Of a stretch of DNA of 64,000 nt, positions 1-8,550 are shown piece by piece (position 1 is the stretch's first letter; each line of letters opens with the position of its first letter). Position numbers and translations under genes: made by a program. This DNA is from Clostridiaceae bacterium (GTDB lineage Bacteria > Bacillota > Clostridia > Lachnospirales > Lachnospiraceae). A model generated the notes under the pieces. That model saw only the letters and a list, made by a program, of their open reading frames with translations, was not told the DNA's origin and did not search any database. The stretch is taken from the NCBI GenBank assembly GCA_009911305.1, contig QXXC01000024.1, forward strand, positions 1 through 64,000, written 5' to 3'.

Positions 1-206
1 TTAAATGGACTTATAAGGGAGTGCCATTAGCAGTATAGTTTTACTTAGTTATTTAAGCAATGTTGTACTAGTATAGCAGACAATAAATAGCTCATAGTTT
101 TGCATTTACGCCATTTATTGATAATCCGTTGATAAAGCAATACAAATATTATGAGTTGCTTTATGAACGATGTACTAGCATACGGAAGGAGCGGGAGGCA
201 TGCCTG

Positions 207-250
207 AAAAACAGGGGGACAGTCCCGCGCTTCCTGTCTCCCTGTTTTTC
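207..250 (-). terminator. Rho-independent terminator of the GGDEF gene
   Basis: An inverted repeat with arms AACAGGGGGACAG and CTGTCTCCCTGTT around a GC-rich loop, with A/T runs on both sides. Read on the minus strand it lies just past the stop codon of the diguanylate cyclase and ends in a T-run; it could also work for plus-strand transcripts. The first 200 bases of the window are AT-rich and show no gene I can support. Confidence 0.7.
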
Positions 251-257
251 GCGGCCG

Positions 258-1658
258 CTATGTGTCGGTATGATCGTCTGCTCCGCCCCTGGCGCATGCC
301 TTCACCGCATAGCAGGCCCGGCCTTTTTCTTTGGCTTCGTATAACATAAGATCCGTTTCTGTCAACAGATGATTTACATCCTGTGGAAAGACAAATTGAT
401 AAGCGCCGATGCTGCAGCTTATTTTTTTGTCTGTCAGAGTCGTGGAAATAGCCTTTAAGAATTGATCCAGCCGCTGCTTCAGCTCCTGCTGCGGCATAGA
501 TTTTTCAATGATAACAGCAAATTCATCTCCGCCGAGCCGTCCAACCTTTCCGCTGTCCCCAAAGATACGCTGCAGGTTCGACGCAATTTCTCTCAGCACG
601 GTATCGCCCACGGCATGTCCGAAGGTATCATTGATTTCCTTAAAATAATCGGCATCCACAAACAAAAACCACCCGGTACGCTGCGGGTCTGCGCCGTTTG
701 TTTCCTGTACTTTATTACAATGGTAAAGAAACATCCGCCGTCCCATCACGCCAGTCAGGGCGTCCATCTCTCCCTTGTACTCTTTGTATTCCATATATTT
801 GTAAATAGAAACCAGCAAAATAACGGAAATCACATTGAGCGCCAGCGAAGCGATCAAAAACTGTATCTGCAGATGCAGCAGATCGGCAGAAATCCTGTCA
901 GATACCGCAATTCCGTGCCGTCCCAGCATATAAGATTCCCTCTCAGAAAAATAGACGGCTGCACAGACGGCCATGCATAACATAAAAAATTCAAACGCGG
1001 CAAAAAAAAGATTCATCTTTTGGGATGCGTAGGGATTGCTGTTTGACTGATCGATACACTGCTTTACGTTTTGCATAACATCTCTGTGATATACAATCCA
1101 CAATATCTGCACGATCATGACGCACACAGCGGCAAAGAGCGCATCATCCCAGTCGAATTGAAAGGCGGAACTGTAATGATATCCCAGTTCCGGAAATAAA
1201 ATGCCCATTGCGGAATAAACGAGAAGCGAATGCGTCTTGGGAGCAATGGCAGAAATCACGCCGATCCACAGGCGGCTGTGCTTTCTCTCTACCGCCAATT
1301 TAAATGCCAGTCCGACTAAAAGTCCAAACAGTGTTCTTGTTCCAATACTCAGCAAAAGGCTGCTGGCCGGAGCTCCGCTTAAAAACGGCGAGAAGACCGC
1401 GTCGGACGGCATAACATAGGAAGCAGAGGCTTTACACATACTGGCGGTTCCAAAAACGAACCCGACGATTGCAGACTGCGCAGGACCCAGCAGGCATCCT
1501 GCGATCAGAATCGGAATGTATGCGATGGTGACAGAAATAGGGGGTATATGGATATACCCCAAAAAGGTAAAAGACATTAAAAGTTCAACCGCTATCAGGA
1601 TTCCCAGAAAATAACGGTCAAAACGGGAATGATCCCACAGTTTTTTTATAAAATTCAT
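258..1658 (-). CDS. Membrane diguanylate cyclase with ECF S-component-like N-terminal domain
   Basis: A 466-residue protein from the chosen start (MNFIKKLWD). The N-terminal half has about six membrane segments and resembles the substrate-binding S component of ECF vitamin transporters: the stretch around IAYIPILIAGCLLGP, followed by SPFLSGAP and RTLFGLLVGL, is typical of that fold. Two more hydrophobic segments precede a GGDEF domain in the last ~170 residues, with DALTG at its start, the metal site in FVDADYFKEIN and an intact GGDEF signature, so it should make cyclic di-GMP. No RxxD inhibitory site stands five residues before GGDEF, which suggests no product inhibition. The reading frame stays open upstream to 1841, but that extension runs into a palindromic repeat and is unlikely to be coding. 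A vitamin- or metabolite-sensing role for the membrane half is inference. Confidence 0.85.
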   Translation of the reverse strand: MNFIKKLWDHSRFDRYFLGILIAVELLMSFTFLGYIHIPPISVTIAYIPILIAGCLLGPAQSAIVGFVFGTASMCKASASYVMPSDAVFSPFLSGAPASSLLLSIGTRTLFGLLVGLAFKLAVERKHSRLWIGVISAIAPKTHSLLVYSAMGILFPELGYHYSSAFQFDWDDALFAAVCVMIVQILWIVYHRDVMQNVKQCIDQSNSNPYASQKMNLFFAAFEFFMLCMAVCAAVYFSERESYMLGRHGIAVSDRISADLLHLQIQFLIASLALNVISVILLVSIYKYMEYKEYKGEMDALTGVMGRRMFLYHCNKVQETNGADPQRTGWFLFVDADYFKEINDTFGHAVGDTVLREIASNLQRIFGDSGKVGRLGGDEFAVIIEKSMPQQELKQRLDQFLKAISTTLTDKKISCSIGAYQFVFPQDVNHLLTETDLMLYEAKEKGRACYAVKACARGGADDHTDT

Positions 1659-1778
1659 TAAATCTCGCTTTCCGATTATGAAGGACGGCATCTTATCATA
1701 TGCCGCGCCCTCATCTTTCCGGGGTATGTACATTTTGCAGGAAAGTAAAATAAAAGTGTTGGGCGGACATAGGGGCGC

Positions 1779-1940
1779 TAAGGAACTGTCTCGAAATAAC
1801 TTCCCATATTCCTTGTCTTTTTCTCCGACAGCGCTGCTCAAAAATCAGTTACATAGCCCGCTATGCGCCTGATTTTTGAGCAGCGCTTTCGAAGAAAAAT
1901 CCTGCGGACTACTGGGAAGTTATTTCGAGACAGTTCCTTA
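1779..1940. repeat. 162-bp palindromic element, copy F (divergent arms)
   Basis: A long imperfect palindrome flanked by TA on both sides. The outer 28 bp of the two ends (1779-1806 and 1913-1940) are perfect inverted repeats, and a second inner pair (1830-1847 with its partner near 1870) is also perfect. Its length equals that of the copies at 28294, 29167, 49910 and 58660, and its centre (1848-1869, around ATAGCCCGCTAT) is identical over 22 bp to the centres of the copies at 28294 and 58660, but its outer arms differ. The last three bases provide the TAA stop of luxS on the minus strand. It may also act as a terminator-like hairpin between luxS and the GGDEF gene. Confidence 0.85.
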
Positions 1941-2417
1941 CGCGGGGTAAACCAGTTGCTCGTCCGTGATCTGCTCCAGCGTATTGGACAGGAAACGGCC
2001 CGCCAGGTATTTGGCCATGGGGAGATTCATATCAAGATAGTTTCCGCAGTCTTTGGCGCATGCGCCCGGGACCTCTCCTTCAAAGTCCCGCATAAACGTA
2101 AACAGCTCCTTCATGAGCGGAAGGATGTCACGGGAGGTCAGATCTCCGGTTAAAAGGAGGTAAAACCCGGTGCGGCAGCCCATGGGGCCAAAATAGAGCA
2201 CGCGGTCCTTCCATGTCGGGTGATTGCGCAGGAACGTAGCGGCCAGATGCTCGATCGTGTGCACCTCCGCCGTGTTCATAACCGGCTCGGCATTGGGGCG
2301 GGTCATGCGGATGTCAAAGGTAGTGATGGCAATGTCTCCGGCAGGATCCCGGCGGGAAACGTAAACGCCGGGGAGAAGCCGCAGATGGTCGATGGTGAAG
2401 CTTGTGATTTTTTGCAT
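1938..2417 (-). CDS. luxS: S-ribosylhomocysteine lyase LuxS
   Basis: A 159-residue LuxS, the usual length. It cleaves S-ribosylhomocysteine to homocysteine and DPD, the precursor of autoinducer-2, in the activated methyl cycle in the cytoplasm. Visible hallmarks are the metal-binding HTIEH motif near residue 54, GCRTGFY with the catalytic cysteine near residue 83, and CGNYLDMN with the third metal ligand. An AGGAGG-type site precedes the ATG. Its TAA stop is formed by the terminal bases of the palindromic repeat that begins there, so the very C-terminus (QLVYPA) may have been fixed by that insertion. It is a single gene with its own promoter, not in an operon with pfs or metabolic partners here. 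Confidence 0.96.
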   Translation of the reverse strand: MQKITSFTIDHLRLLPGVYVSRRDPAGDIAITTFDIRMTRPNAEPVMNTAEVHTIEHLAATFLRNHPTWKDRVLYFGPMGCRTGFYLLLTGDLTSRDILPLMKELFTFMRDFEGEVPGACAKDCGNYLDMNLPMAKYLAGRFLSNTLEQITDEQLVYPA

Positions 2418-2473
2418 AGTATCCTCCTTGTGGGAATCGTTGTCTAACCGTTTGCAGGGTTTGCACTGAATTT

Positions 2474-2502
2474 AGTTTAGCAGATTGGGGCAAAAAGCGC
2501 AA
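2474..2502 (-). promoter_or_regulatory. Putative luxS promoter
   Basis: On the minus strand TTGCGC and TAAACT are separated by 17 bp and lie about 60 bp upstream of the luxS start. Sequence match only. Confidence 0.5.
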
Positions 2503-2591
2503 GACTTCTGAGCGGACAAGAAGATGAACCCCGTGAACAGTATCAATATCAAATGTAACCGTTCAGGCGCCCCGAACTGTCACTATAAACC

Positions 2592-2620
2592 TTGCTATTA
2601 AAACCAGTTCATATTATAAT
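2592..2620 (+). promoter_or_regulatory. Putative trpS promoter
   Basis: TTGCTA and a perfect TATAAT with a 17-bp spacer, about 90 bp before trpS. The transcribed leader has only a small hairpin (CCTGC...GCAGG near 2662-2683); I see no T-box motif, so tryptophan-tRNA control by T-box is not supported. Confidence 0.6.
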
Positions 2621-2708
2621 AAGTTATATAAGCACTGTAAAACGATTATCAAAGACATCCGCCTGCCCCGAAGGGAATGCAGGTGATAAAAAGTAAGGAG
2701 ACAAAACC

Positions 2709-3716
2709 ATGTTAGACGGAAAGAAAACGCTGTTCAGCGGTATGCAGGCCACTGGAAACCTGACCCTGGGAAATTATCTGGGCGCCCTGAAAAACTGGGT
2801 GACGATCAGCGACGAATATCAGACTTTTTTCAGCGTGGTCGATATGCATTCGATTACGGTACGTCAGGATCCGGCGGAGCTTCGGAAAAGGGCAAGGGCT
2901 CTTCTGACTCTGTATATTGCGGCCGGCCTGGATCCGGAAAAGAACTGTATTTATTACCAGTCCCATGTATCGGGCCATGCGGAGCTCGCGTGGATTTTAA
3001 ACTGCTTTACCTATATGGGGGAGTTAAACCGCATGACGCAGTTTAAGGATAAGGCGGCGAAGCATGCGGATAATATCAACGCGGGCCTTTTTACGTATCC
3101 GGTCCTGATGGCGGCGGATATCCTGTTATATCAGGCGGACGTGGTCCCGGTGGGCATTGACCAGATGCAGCATCTGGAGCTGACGCGCGATATTGCCATC
3201 CGTTTTAATAATATTTACGGAGACGTATTTACAGTTCCTGAGGCATATATTGGAAAATCGGGAGCGCGGGTGATGAGTCTTCAGGATCCCGCAAAGAAGA
3301 TGTCCAAGTCGGACGAGAATCCGAACGGCAGTATTTACTTAATGGATGATCCAGATACGGTTATGCGCAAGTTTAAGCGCGCTGTGACGGACTCGGAGGC
3401 GTGCGTGCGCTACTGCGACGAGCAGCCGGGCATCCATAATCTGATTGATATTTACTGCGCCTGTACCGGAAAAACGCCGCAGGAGACGGAGGCGGAATTT
3501 GACGGCCGGGGCTATGGCGATTTTAAGGCAGCGGTAGGCGAGGCGGTTGTCTCTGTGTTAAAGCCCCTGCAGGCCCGCTTTGCGGATCTGTCTAAAAATA
3601 AGGATTACTTAGACGGGGTGATACGGGAGAATGCAAAGAAGGCGCAGTATTTCTCTGCAAAGACACTGAGAAAGGTGCAGAAAAAGGTGGGATTTCCGGA
3701 GATCCCCCGCGGTTGA
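2709..3716 (+). CDS. trpS: Tryptophanyl-tRNA synthetase
   Basis: A 335-residue class I aminoacyl-tRNA synthetase, normal for bacterial TrpRS. It charges tRNA-Trp with tryptophan using ATP. The ATP-binding HIGH-type motif appears as TGNLTLGNYLG near residue 17, the signature KKMSKSDEN near residue 198 is the KMSKS loop, and GIDQMQHLELTRDIA is the conserved central helix. The start ATG follows AAGGAG at good spacing. It stands alone with its own promoter; dhaK begins 41 bp downstream and may be read through from it. Confidence 0.97.
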   Translation: MLDGKKTLFSGMQATGNLTLGNYLGALKNWVTISDEYQTFFSVVDMHSITVRQDPAELRKRARALLTLYIAAGLDPEKNCIYYQSHVSGHAELAWILNCFTYMGELNRMTQFKDKAAKHADNINAGLFTYPVLMAADILLYQADVVPVGIDQMQHLELTRDIAIRFNNIYGDVFTVPEAYIGKSGARVMSLQDPAKKMSKSDENPNGSIYLMDDPDTVMRKFKRAVTDSEACVRYCDEQPGIHNLIDIYCACTGKTPQETEAEFDGRGYGDFKAAVGEAVVSVLKPLQARFADLSKNKDYLDGVIRENAKKAQYFSAKTLRKVQKKVGFPEIPRG

Positions 3717-3757
3717 CGACGTTTCATAAAACTATAAAATAAATGGAGGAAATGTCG

Positions 3758-4747
3758 ATGAAGAAGATTATGAACGGTGCGGATCAGGTTGAGAATGAGA
3801 TGATTCTTGGCATGGCAAAAGCTTATCCGCAGTATGTAAGGAAGCTGGACGGCCAGAACGTGGTCGTGCGCTCCTGCAAAAAGGAGGGAAAGGTGGCTCT
3901 CATAAGCGGCGGCGGCAGCGGGCATGAGCCGGCCCACGGAGGCTATGTGGGAGAGGGAATGCTGGATGCGGCGGTGGCCGGCGCGGTGTTTACGTCCCCG
4001 AGCCCGGAACCTATTTTAGAGGGGATCAGGGCCATTGCCACGGATAGGGGCGTCCTGATGATTGTTAAAAATTATACGGGCGATGTGATGAATTTTGAGA
4101 TGGCCGGCGAGATGGCGGAGATGGAAGGGATTGCAGTCAAGCAGGTTGTGGTCAATGATGACGTCGCCGTTAAGGACAGCCTCTATACCGTAGGACGCCG
4201 CGGCGTGGCCGGGACCGTTCTGGTTCACAAGCTTGCAGGCGCAAAGGCAGAGACAGGAGCCAGCCTTGACGAGGTGCAGATGACGGCGCAGAAAGCCATT
4301 GATAATGTGCGCACCATGGGTATGGCGATCGCGCCCTGTACGGTTCCGGCAGCCGGTAAGCCTGGATTTGAGCTGAGCGACGATGAGATGGAGGTGGGTA
4401 TCGGTATCCACGGGGAGCCGGGAACCCACAGGGAGGCCATGCGGCCGGCGGATGAGATCGTGGATATGCTGATGGAAAGGATACTGGAGGATCTCGATTA
4501 CACGGGCCATGAGGCGGCGGTGCTGATCAACGGGGCCGGCGCGACTCCACTGATGGAGCTGTTTATTATCAGTAACCGTGTGGCTGACATCCTGGCCGGG
4601 AAGGGAATTCCCGTGTACAGGACGTTTGTCGGCAATTATATGACTTCCATTGAGATGGCGGGATGTTCCATTTCCCTGCTGCGCCTGGACGACGAGCTGA
4701 AAGAGCTTCTGGACGCAAAGGCGGACACACCGGCGTTTAAGGTATGA
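3758..4747 (+). CDS. dhaK: Dihydroxyacetone kinase, DhaK subunit
   Basis: The dihydroxyacetone-binding subunit (329 residues) of the PTS-dependent kinase that makes dihydroxyacetone phosphate. GGGSGHEPAHGGYVG near residue 50 and the covalent-substrate histidine in GIGIHGEPGTHRE are present. Three in-frame ATGs lie close together (3743, 3752, 3758); the third is chosen because the GGAGG at 3745-3749 is 8 bp from it and overlaps or abuts the other two. The gene is first of a dhaK-dhaL-dhaM operon with 15- and 28-bp gaps. Phosphate comes from DhaM through the ADP bound to DhaL rather than from free ATP, as known for the E. coli system. Confidence 0.94.
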   Translation: MKKIMNGADQVENEMILGMAKAYPQYVRKLDGQNVVVRSCKKEGKVALISGGGSGHEPAHGGYVGEGMLDAAVAGAVFTSPSPEPILEGIRAIATDRGVLMIVKNYTGDVMNFEMAGEMAEMEGIAVKQVVVNDDVAVKDSLYTVGRRGVAGTVLVHKLAGAKAETGASLDEVQMTAQKAIDNVRTMGMAIAPCTVPAAGKPGFELSDDEMEVGIGIHGEPGTHREAMRPADEIVDMLMERILEDLDYTGHEAAVLINGAGATPLMELFIISNRVADILAGKGIPVYRTFVGNYMTSIEMAGCSISLLRLDDELKELLDAKADTPAFKV

Positions 4748-4762
4748 GGCGGGAGATGAAAG

Positions 4763-5416
4763 ATGATAAAAGGTGAAGAGGTAATCGCAATCCTTGAGAA
4801 GATAGGCGATAAAATAATGGAAGAAAAGGACTATCTGACCGAGCTGGACCGCCCGATCGGCGACAATGACCATGGGATCAACATGGCCAGGGGATTTGCG
4901 GAAGTGAAAAAGAAGCTGCCGTCCATGGAAGGGCAGGATCTGGGAACGATTTTTAAGACGGTGGGCATGACGCTCGTATCGGCTGTGGGCGGCTCGTCAG
5001 GCCCCCTGTACGGGACGGCGTTTATGAAGATGGGCATGTCCCTGGCCGCCAAAAGAGAGATGAGCTTTCCGGAATTCCTGGACGCTTTTAAGGCCGGCGT
5101 CGAGGGAGTCGGGCAGAGAGGGCGCTCTGCGGCAGAGGAAAAGACCATGCTGGATGCCATGATTCCCGCGCTGAAGGCGATGGAGGCCGCCTATGGACGG
5201 ACCCCTGACGCCGGAAAGGCTCTGAAGGAAGGCGCGGCTGCCGCGCTTGCAGGAGCAAAGCACACGAAGGAGCTGATCGCCACGAAGGGACGCGCCAGTT
5301 ATCTGGGAGAGCGCGGAATCGGCCACCAGGACCCGGGGGCGACATCCTTTACCTATATGATTCAGACAGCAGCCGGACACTTTCAGACACGCTGTGAACC
5401 GGAAGTGAAAGCGTGA
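4763..5416 (+). CDS. dhaL: Dihydroxyacetone kinase, ADP-binding DhaL subunit
   Basis: A 217-residue DhaL. The Mg-ADP site is visible as DRPIGDNDHGINM (residues 28-40), with GGSSGPLYGTAFMKM and the DPGATSF loop near the C-terminus, all standard in the family. DhaL holds a tightly bound nucleotide that is rephosphorylated by DhaM and passes phosphate to dihydroxyacetone on DhaK. Length and motifs are complete, so the subunit looks functional. It lies between dhaK and dhaM in the same operon. Confidence 0.94.
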   Translation: MIKGEEVIAILEKIGDKIMEEKDYLTELDRPIGDNDHGINMARGFAEVKKKLPSMEGQDLGTIFKTVGMTLVSAVGGSSGPLYGTAFMKMGMSLAAKREMSFPEFLDAFKAGVEGVGQRGRSAAEEKTMLDAMIPALKAMEAAYGRTPDAGKALKEGAAAALAGAKHTKELIATKGRASYLGERGIGHQDPGATSFTYMIQTAAGHFQTRCEPEVKA

Positions 5417-5444
5417 CGGAGGCAGCGGGAAGGGGGAGAGTCCT

Positions 5445-5825
5445 ATGGTTGGTATTGTGATAATATCCCACAGCAGGAGCCTTGCGGAGAGTGTGGTGGA
5501 ATACACAGGTATGATGGCCGCGGGAGCAAAGGTCGCCGCCGCCGGAGGAACGCAGGACGGGGGCTTTGGAACCAGCTTTGAGAAGATCTGCCGTGCCGTG
5601 GAGGAGGCAGATTCCGGGGACGGCGTGATCCTTTTGATGGATTTGGGGAGCGCTGTGATGACGGCGGAGATGGTAGTGGAGGAATTAGGGGCGGATCGCG
5701 TCGCGATGTCAGGCTGCCCGCTGGTCGAGGGGGCTGTGGTGGCCACCATCGACGCACTGGGCGGCATGAGCCGGGACGAGATATTGGATGCGCTTGCTAA
5801 GGTGGGAGAAACGCCCAAATTCTGA
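5445..5825 (+). CDS. dhaM: PTS-dependent dihydroxyacetone kinase phosphotransferase subunit DhaM
   Basis: A 126-residue single-domain DhaM with the EIIA-mannose fold. The phosphorylated histidine is expected in VIISHSRSLAE (His about residue 9), and the LLMDLGSAVMTAE and GCPLVEGAVVA segments are typical. It lacks the HPr and EI-like domains fused to the E. coli protein, the normal form in Firmicutes, so it must take phosphate from the cell's general HPr. It closes the operon, which ends at a strong terminator. Confidence 0.93.
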   Translation: MVGIVIISHSRSLAESVVEYTGMMAAGAKVAAAGGTQDGGFGTSFEKICRAVEEADSGDGVILLMDLGSAVMTAEMVVEELGADRVAMSGCPLVEGAVVATIDALGGMSRDEILDALAKVGETPKF

Positions 5826-5854
5826 TCGCTTTGGTTTGGGTGTTATACAATCGG

Positions 5855-5894
5855 CAGAAAACAGCGCCGCTGCTTTTTAAGTGGGGCGCTGTTT
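5855..5894 (+). terminator. Terminator of the dhaKLM operon
   Basis: Stem CAGCGCC/GGCGCTG followed by TTTTT. Just beyond, 5897-5914 is a short palindrome (GCATGAC-AAAA-GTCATGC) that could be an operator for the glycan operon; no regulator can be assigned. Confidence 0.8.
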
Positions 5895-6012
5895 TTGCAT
5901 GACAAAAGTCATGCGCATATAAATTTTTGTAGAAAAACCCCGGGAGTTGTGATAAAATACAAAGGTTAAAATGGGTTGCTTATACCATTTCAGAATCGTC
6001 CAGGAGGAAGCG

Positions 6013-6720
6013 ATGCAGGCAATACTTTTAGCGGGAGGGCTGGGGACGCGGCTGCGCAGCGTGGTAAGCGACCGGCCCAAGCCGATGGCCCCGGTTGGAA
6101 AACGGCCGTTTATGGAATATGTGGTACATGAGCTGAGCCGATGCGGGATTGATGAGATAATATTTGCCGTGGGTTACAAGGGCGGCATGGTGGAAGAGTA
6201 TTTTGGAGACGGGAGCCGGTTTGGAGTGAAGGCGTCCTATGCGTATGAGGAAAAGCTTCTGGGCACGGCCGGGGCGATCAGAAACGCCGGGCGTCTGGTG
6301 TCTTCGGATCGCTTCTTTGTGTTGAATGCAGATACGTTTTACCAGTTGGACTACAGGCGTCTCATACGCGCGCAGGAGGCGATGGGACTTTCCATGGCGC
6401 TCGTGCTGCGCGGGGTAGAGGATATTTCCCGGTACGGGGAGGCGGTGCTCACGGACGGCCTTCTGACCGGGTTTAATGAGAAGACGGATCTGTCACGTCC
6501 CGGAACGATCAACGGCGGCGTTTATCTTATGACGCGCGGGCTTCTGGAGACGATCCCGGAGGGGAAGGTATCGCTGGAGAATGAGATGATCCCTGCCTGG
6601 ATGCGGGAGGGCCGCCGTCTGGGAGGAATCGTCCACGACGGGTATTTTATCGATATCGGCGTTCCGGAGGATTATTTCCGGTTTCAGGAGGATGTGGAGA
6701 AAGGAGCGATCAGGTGGTAA
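6013..6720 (+). CDS. hddC: D-glycero-D-manno-heptose-1-phosphate nucleotidyltransferase (HddC type)
   Basis: A 235-residue nucleotidyltransferase of the GT-A-like sugar-phosphate family. LLAGGLGTRLR at the N-terminus binds nucleotide, followed by DRPKPMAPV, FVLNADTF and INGGVYL. The best match from memory is HddC, which joins heptose-1-phosphate to GMP; the neighbouring kinase, phosphatase and isomerase of the same pathway support this over a glucose or mannose enzyme. The ATG at 6013 is chosen because AGGAGG lies 5 bp upstream; an earlier in-frame ATG at 5971 has no such site. It starts the glycan operon and overlaps the next gene by 7 bp. Confidence 0.85.
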   Translation: MQAILLAGGLGTRLRSVVSDRPKPMAPVGKRPFMEYVVHELSRCGIDEIIFAVGYKGGMVEEYFGDGSRFGVKASYAYEEKLLGTAGAIRNAGRLVSSDRFFVLNADTFYQLDYRRLIRAQEAMGLSMALVLRGVEDISRYGEAVLTDGLLTGFNEKTDLSRPGTINGGVYLMTRGLLETIPEGKVSLENEMIPAWMREGRRLGGIVHDGYFIDIGVPEDYFRFQEDVEKGAIRW

Positions 6721-7784
6721 TCAGGGGACGCGCGCCGCTGAGGGTGAGCTTCGGAGGAGGCGGGACGGATGTGGAGCCGTTCTGCATTGAGCAGGGCGGA
6801 GCGATTATTGGCAGCACCATCAATAAATATGCATACTGCTCGATTATTCCAAGGGAAGATGATCAGATTATTGTCCATTCCCTTGATTTTGATATGACGG
6901 TGAAATATAATACACAGGAAAACTATGTCTATGACGGGAAGCTGGATCTGGTGACAGCCGCGCTGAAGGCCATGCAGATCGACCAGGGCTGCGAGGCATA
7001 CCTTCAATGCGATGCGCCGGCCGGGTCAGGGCTGGGGACGTCGTCCACGGTGATGGTAGCACTTCTCACCGCTATGGCGCGCTGGAAGGGCGTGCAGCTT
7101 GACAATTACGGCATGGCGGATCTGGCGTACGGGGTAGAGCGGCTGGATCTGGGTATTGCCGGGGGATATCAGGATCAGTATGCCTCGACCTTCGGCGGAT
7201 TTAATTTTATTGAATTTCACGGGAGAAATAATGTGGTGGTCAACCCGCTGCGCATCCGACGGGATGTGATCAATGAGCTTCAGTACAACCTGCTCCTGTG
7301 CTATACCGGGAAGATCCATGTGTCGGCCAATATTATCCGGGATCAGGTGGATAATTATAAAAAGCAGGATCCGTTCCGCGCCATGTGTGAGGTAAAGGCG
7401 CTGTCCTATGCCATGAAGGACGAGCTGTTAAAGGGGAATCTCCATAATTTCGGCCGTCTCCTGGATTATGGCTGGGAGAGCAAGAAGCGGATGAGCAAGC
7501 GGATCACGAATCCGCAGATTGATATGCTTTATGAGGAGGCCAAAAAAGCCGGCGCTCTGGGCGGCAAGCTTCTGGGCGCAGGAGGCGGGGGATTCCTGCT
7601 GATTTACTGTCCCTATAATGTCAGGCATAAGGTGGCGGATCGCCTGGAGCAGGCCGGAGGCCAGCTTATGGACTGGAATTTTGAGCTGCGCGGCGCTCAG
7701 AGCTGGATCTGCGATGAAGATCGGTGGGATTACCGGGAGGTCAGGGTTCAGATGCCGGACAGGGAATATACCTTTAGCCTTTGA
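6714..7784 (+). CDS. hddA: D-glycero-D-manno-heptose 7-phosphate kinase (GHMP family, HddA type)
   Basis: A 356-residue GHMP kinase starting at GTG. RGRAPLRVSFGGGGTD opens the protein, the ATP loop PAGSGLGTSS lies near residue 103, and GGKLLGAGGGGFLL near residue 284 is the third GHMP motif. This set is typical of HddA and related heptose kinases, which phosphorylate C1 of sedoheptulose-derived heptose 7-phosphate. Overlap with hddC by 7 bp and the presence of gmhA and gmhB in the operon make the heptose assignment secure relative to galacto- or fucokinases. Confidence 0.87.
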   Translation: MVIRGRAPLRVSFGGGGTDVEPFCIEQGGAIIGSTINKYAYCSIIPREDDQIIVHSLDFDMTVKYNTQENYVYDGKLDLVTAALKAMQIDQGCEAYLQCDAPAGSGLGTSSTVMVALLTAMARWKGVQLDNYGMADLAYGVERLDLGIAGGYQDQYASTFGGFNFIEFHGRNNVVVNPLRIRRDVINELQYNLLLCYTGKIHVSANIIRDQVDNYKKQDPFRAMCEVKALSYAMKDELLKGNLHNFGRLLDYGWESKKRMSKRITNPQIDMLYEEAKKAGALGGKLLGAGGGGFLLIYCPYNVRHKVADRLEQAGGQLMDWNFELRGAQSWICDEDRWDYREVRVQMPDREYTFSL

Positions 7785-7800
7785 GACGGCCCTGTAGCCC

Positions 7801-7817
7801 GGAGCATGTTTGAAACA
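7801..7817. repeat. Isolated terminus resembling the 162-bp palindrome
   Basis: GGAGCATGTTTGAAACA in the gap between hddA and gmhB matches, with one mismatch, the inverted end of the copy at 49910-50071. No second arm is present, so this is either a solo remnant or chance. Confidence 0.35.
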
Positions 7818-7829
7818 GGGGAGGATGGA

Positions 7830-8444
7830 ATGCAGCAGGAGAAGATGAGAAAAGAGGATGCGCTCCCGAAGGTCATTTTCCTGGATCGCGATGGGACGAT
7901 GAATGAGGAGGTTCATTACCTGCACCGCCCGGAGGATGTGCGGATGATTCCCGGAACTGCGCAGGCGATCCGGATGTTTCATGAGGCCGGCTACAGGGTG
8001 GTTGTGGTGACGAATCAGGCGGGAGTGGCCAGAGGGTATTATACGGAGGCGGACGTTGAAGCGCTCCATTCATATATGAACAGCCTTCTGATGAAAGAGG
8101 GCGCCCGGGTGGACGCGTTCTATTACTGCCCCCATCATCCGGAGCACGGGATCGGCGCTTACAGGACGGTATGCCGCTGCCGGAAGCCGGGCACGGGGAT
8201 GTTTGAGGCGGCAGAGCGGGATCTGGGGAAACGGATCGACAGGGCTGCGTCGTTTATGATTGGGGACAAGCTGATTGATGCGCAGGCGGGCCATCATTTC
8301 GGCGTGCGCAGCGTCCTGGTGGGCACCGGATACGGGGCCGGGGCGCGGGAGGCGCGGCCGCAGGAAGGAGCCGGAGCGCCGGAGTATGATATGTTTGCAG
8401 AGGACCTTCTGGAGGCGGCCCGTATGATCTGCGGCGGCGTCTGA
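7830..8444 (+). CDS. gmhB: D,D-heptose 1,7-bisphosphate 7-phosphatase (HAD family)
   Basis: A 204-residue HAD hydrolase. The nucleophile motif is FLDRDGTMN near residue 19, with VVTNQAGVARGYYT as motif II and GDKLIDAQAG as motif IV. The zinc knuckle CPHHPEH plus CRCRKP is the hallmark of the GmhB histidinol-phosphatase-like subfamily. It removes the 7-phosphate from heptose 1,7-bisphosphate before nucleotide transfer. The ATG at 7830 is chosen for the GGGGAGG 5 bp upstream; an in-frame ATG at 7806 lies within the upstream repeat-like sequence and has no site. Confidence 0.9.
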   Translation: MQQEKMRKEDALPKVIFLDRDGTMNEEVHYLHRPEDVRMIPGTAQAIRMFHEAGYRVVVVTNQAGVARGYYTEADVEALHSYMNSLLMKEGARVDAFYYCPHHPEHGIGAYRTVCRCRKPGTGMFEAAERDLGKRIDRAASFMIGDKLIDAQAGHHFGVRSVLVGTGYGAGAREARPQEGAGAPEYDMFAEDLLEAARMICGGV

Positions 8445-8508
8445 GGCGGCGCGGGAAGCAAAACACGTCCGGCTCTGTATGGAAGCAGTCTGTCAATGAA
8501 ACAAGCTT

Positions 8509-8525
8509 AGAGCGTGTTGGAAAAA
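8509..8525. repeat. Isolated terminus resembling the 162-bp palindrome
   Basis: AGAGCGTGTTGGAAAAA preceded by TT, close to the left end of the 162-bp family. It has no matching second arm; a short inverted match (ACACGTCCGGCTCT near 8463) lies upstream. Weak evidence. Confidence 0.3.
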
Positions 8526-8550
8526 TACGCGGGAAAAGGAGGAGCGCGCA

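Noticed and set aside
129..344. Short plus-strand open frame
   Set aside because: It runs through the terminator hairpin and overlaps the end of the GGDEF gene, with no family match.
2503..2708. T-box riboswitch before trpS
   Set aside because: No AGGGTGG-type T-box sequence, no terminator stem and too short a leader.
3713..3740. Promoter TTGACG/TAAAAT before dhaK
   Set aside because: The start of transcription would fall on the dhaK ribosome binding site, so it is unlikely to be used.
4016..5818. Long minus-strand frames opposite dhaKLM
   Set aside because: Shadows of well-identified dha genes.
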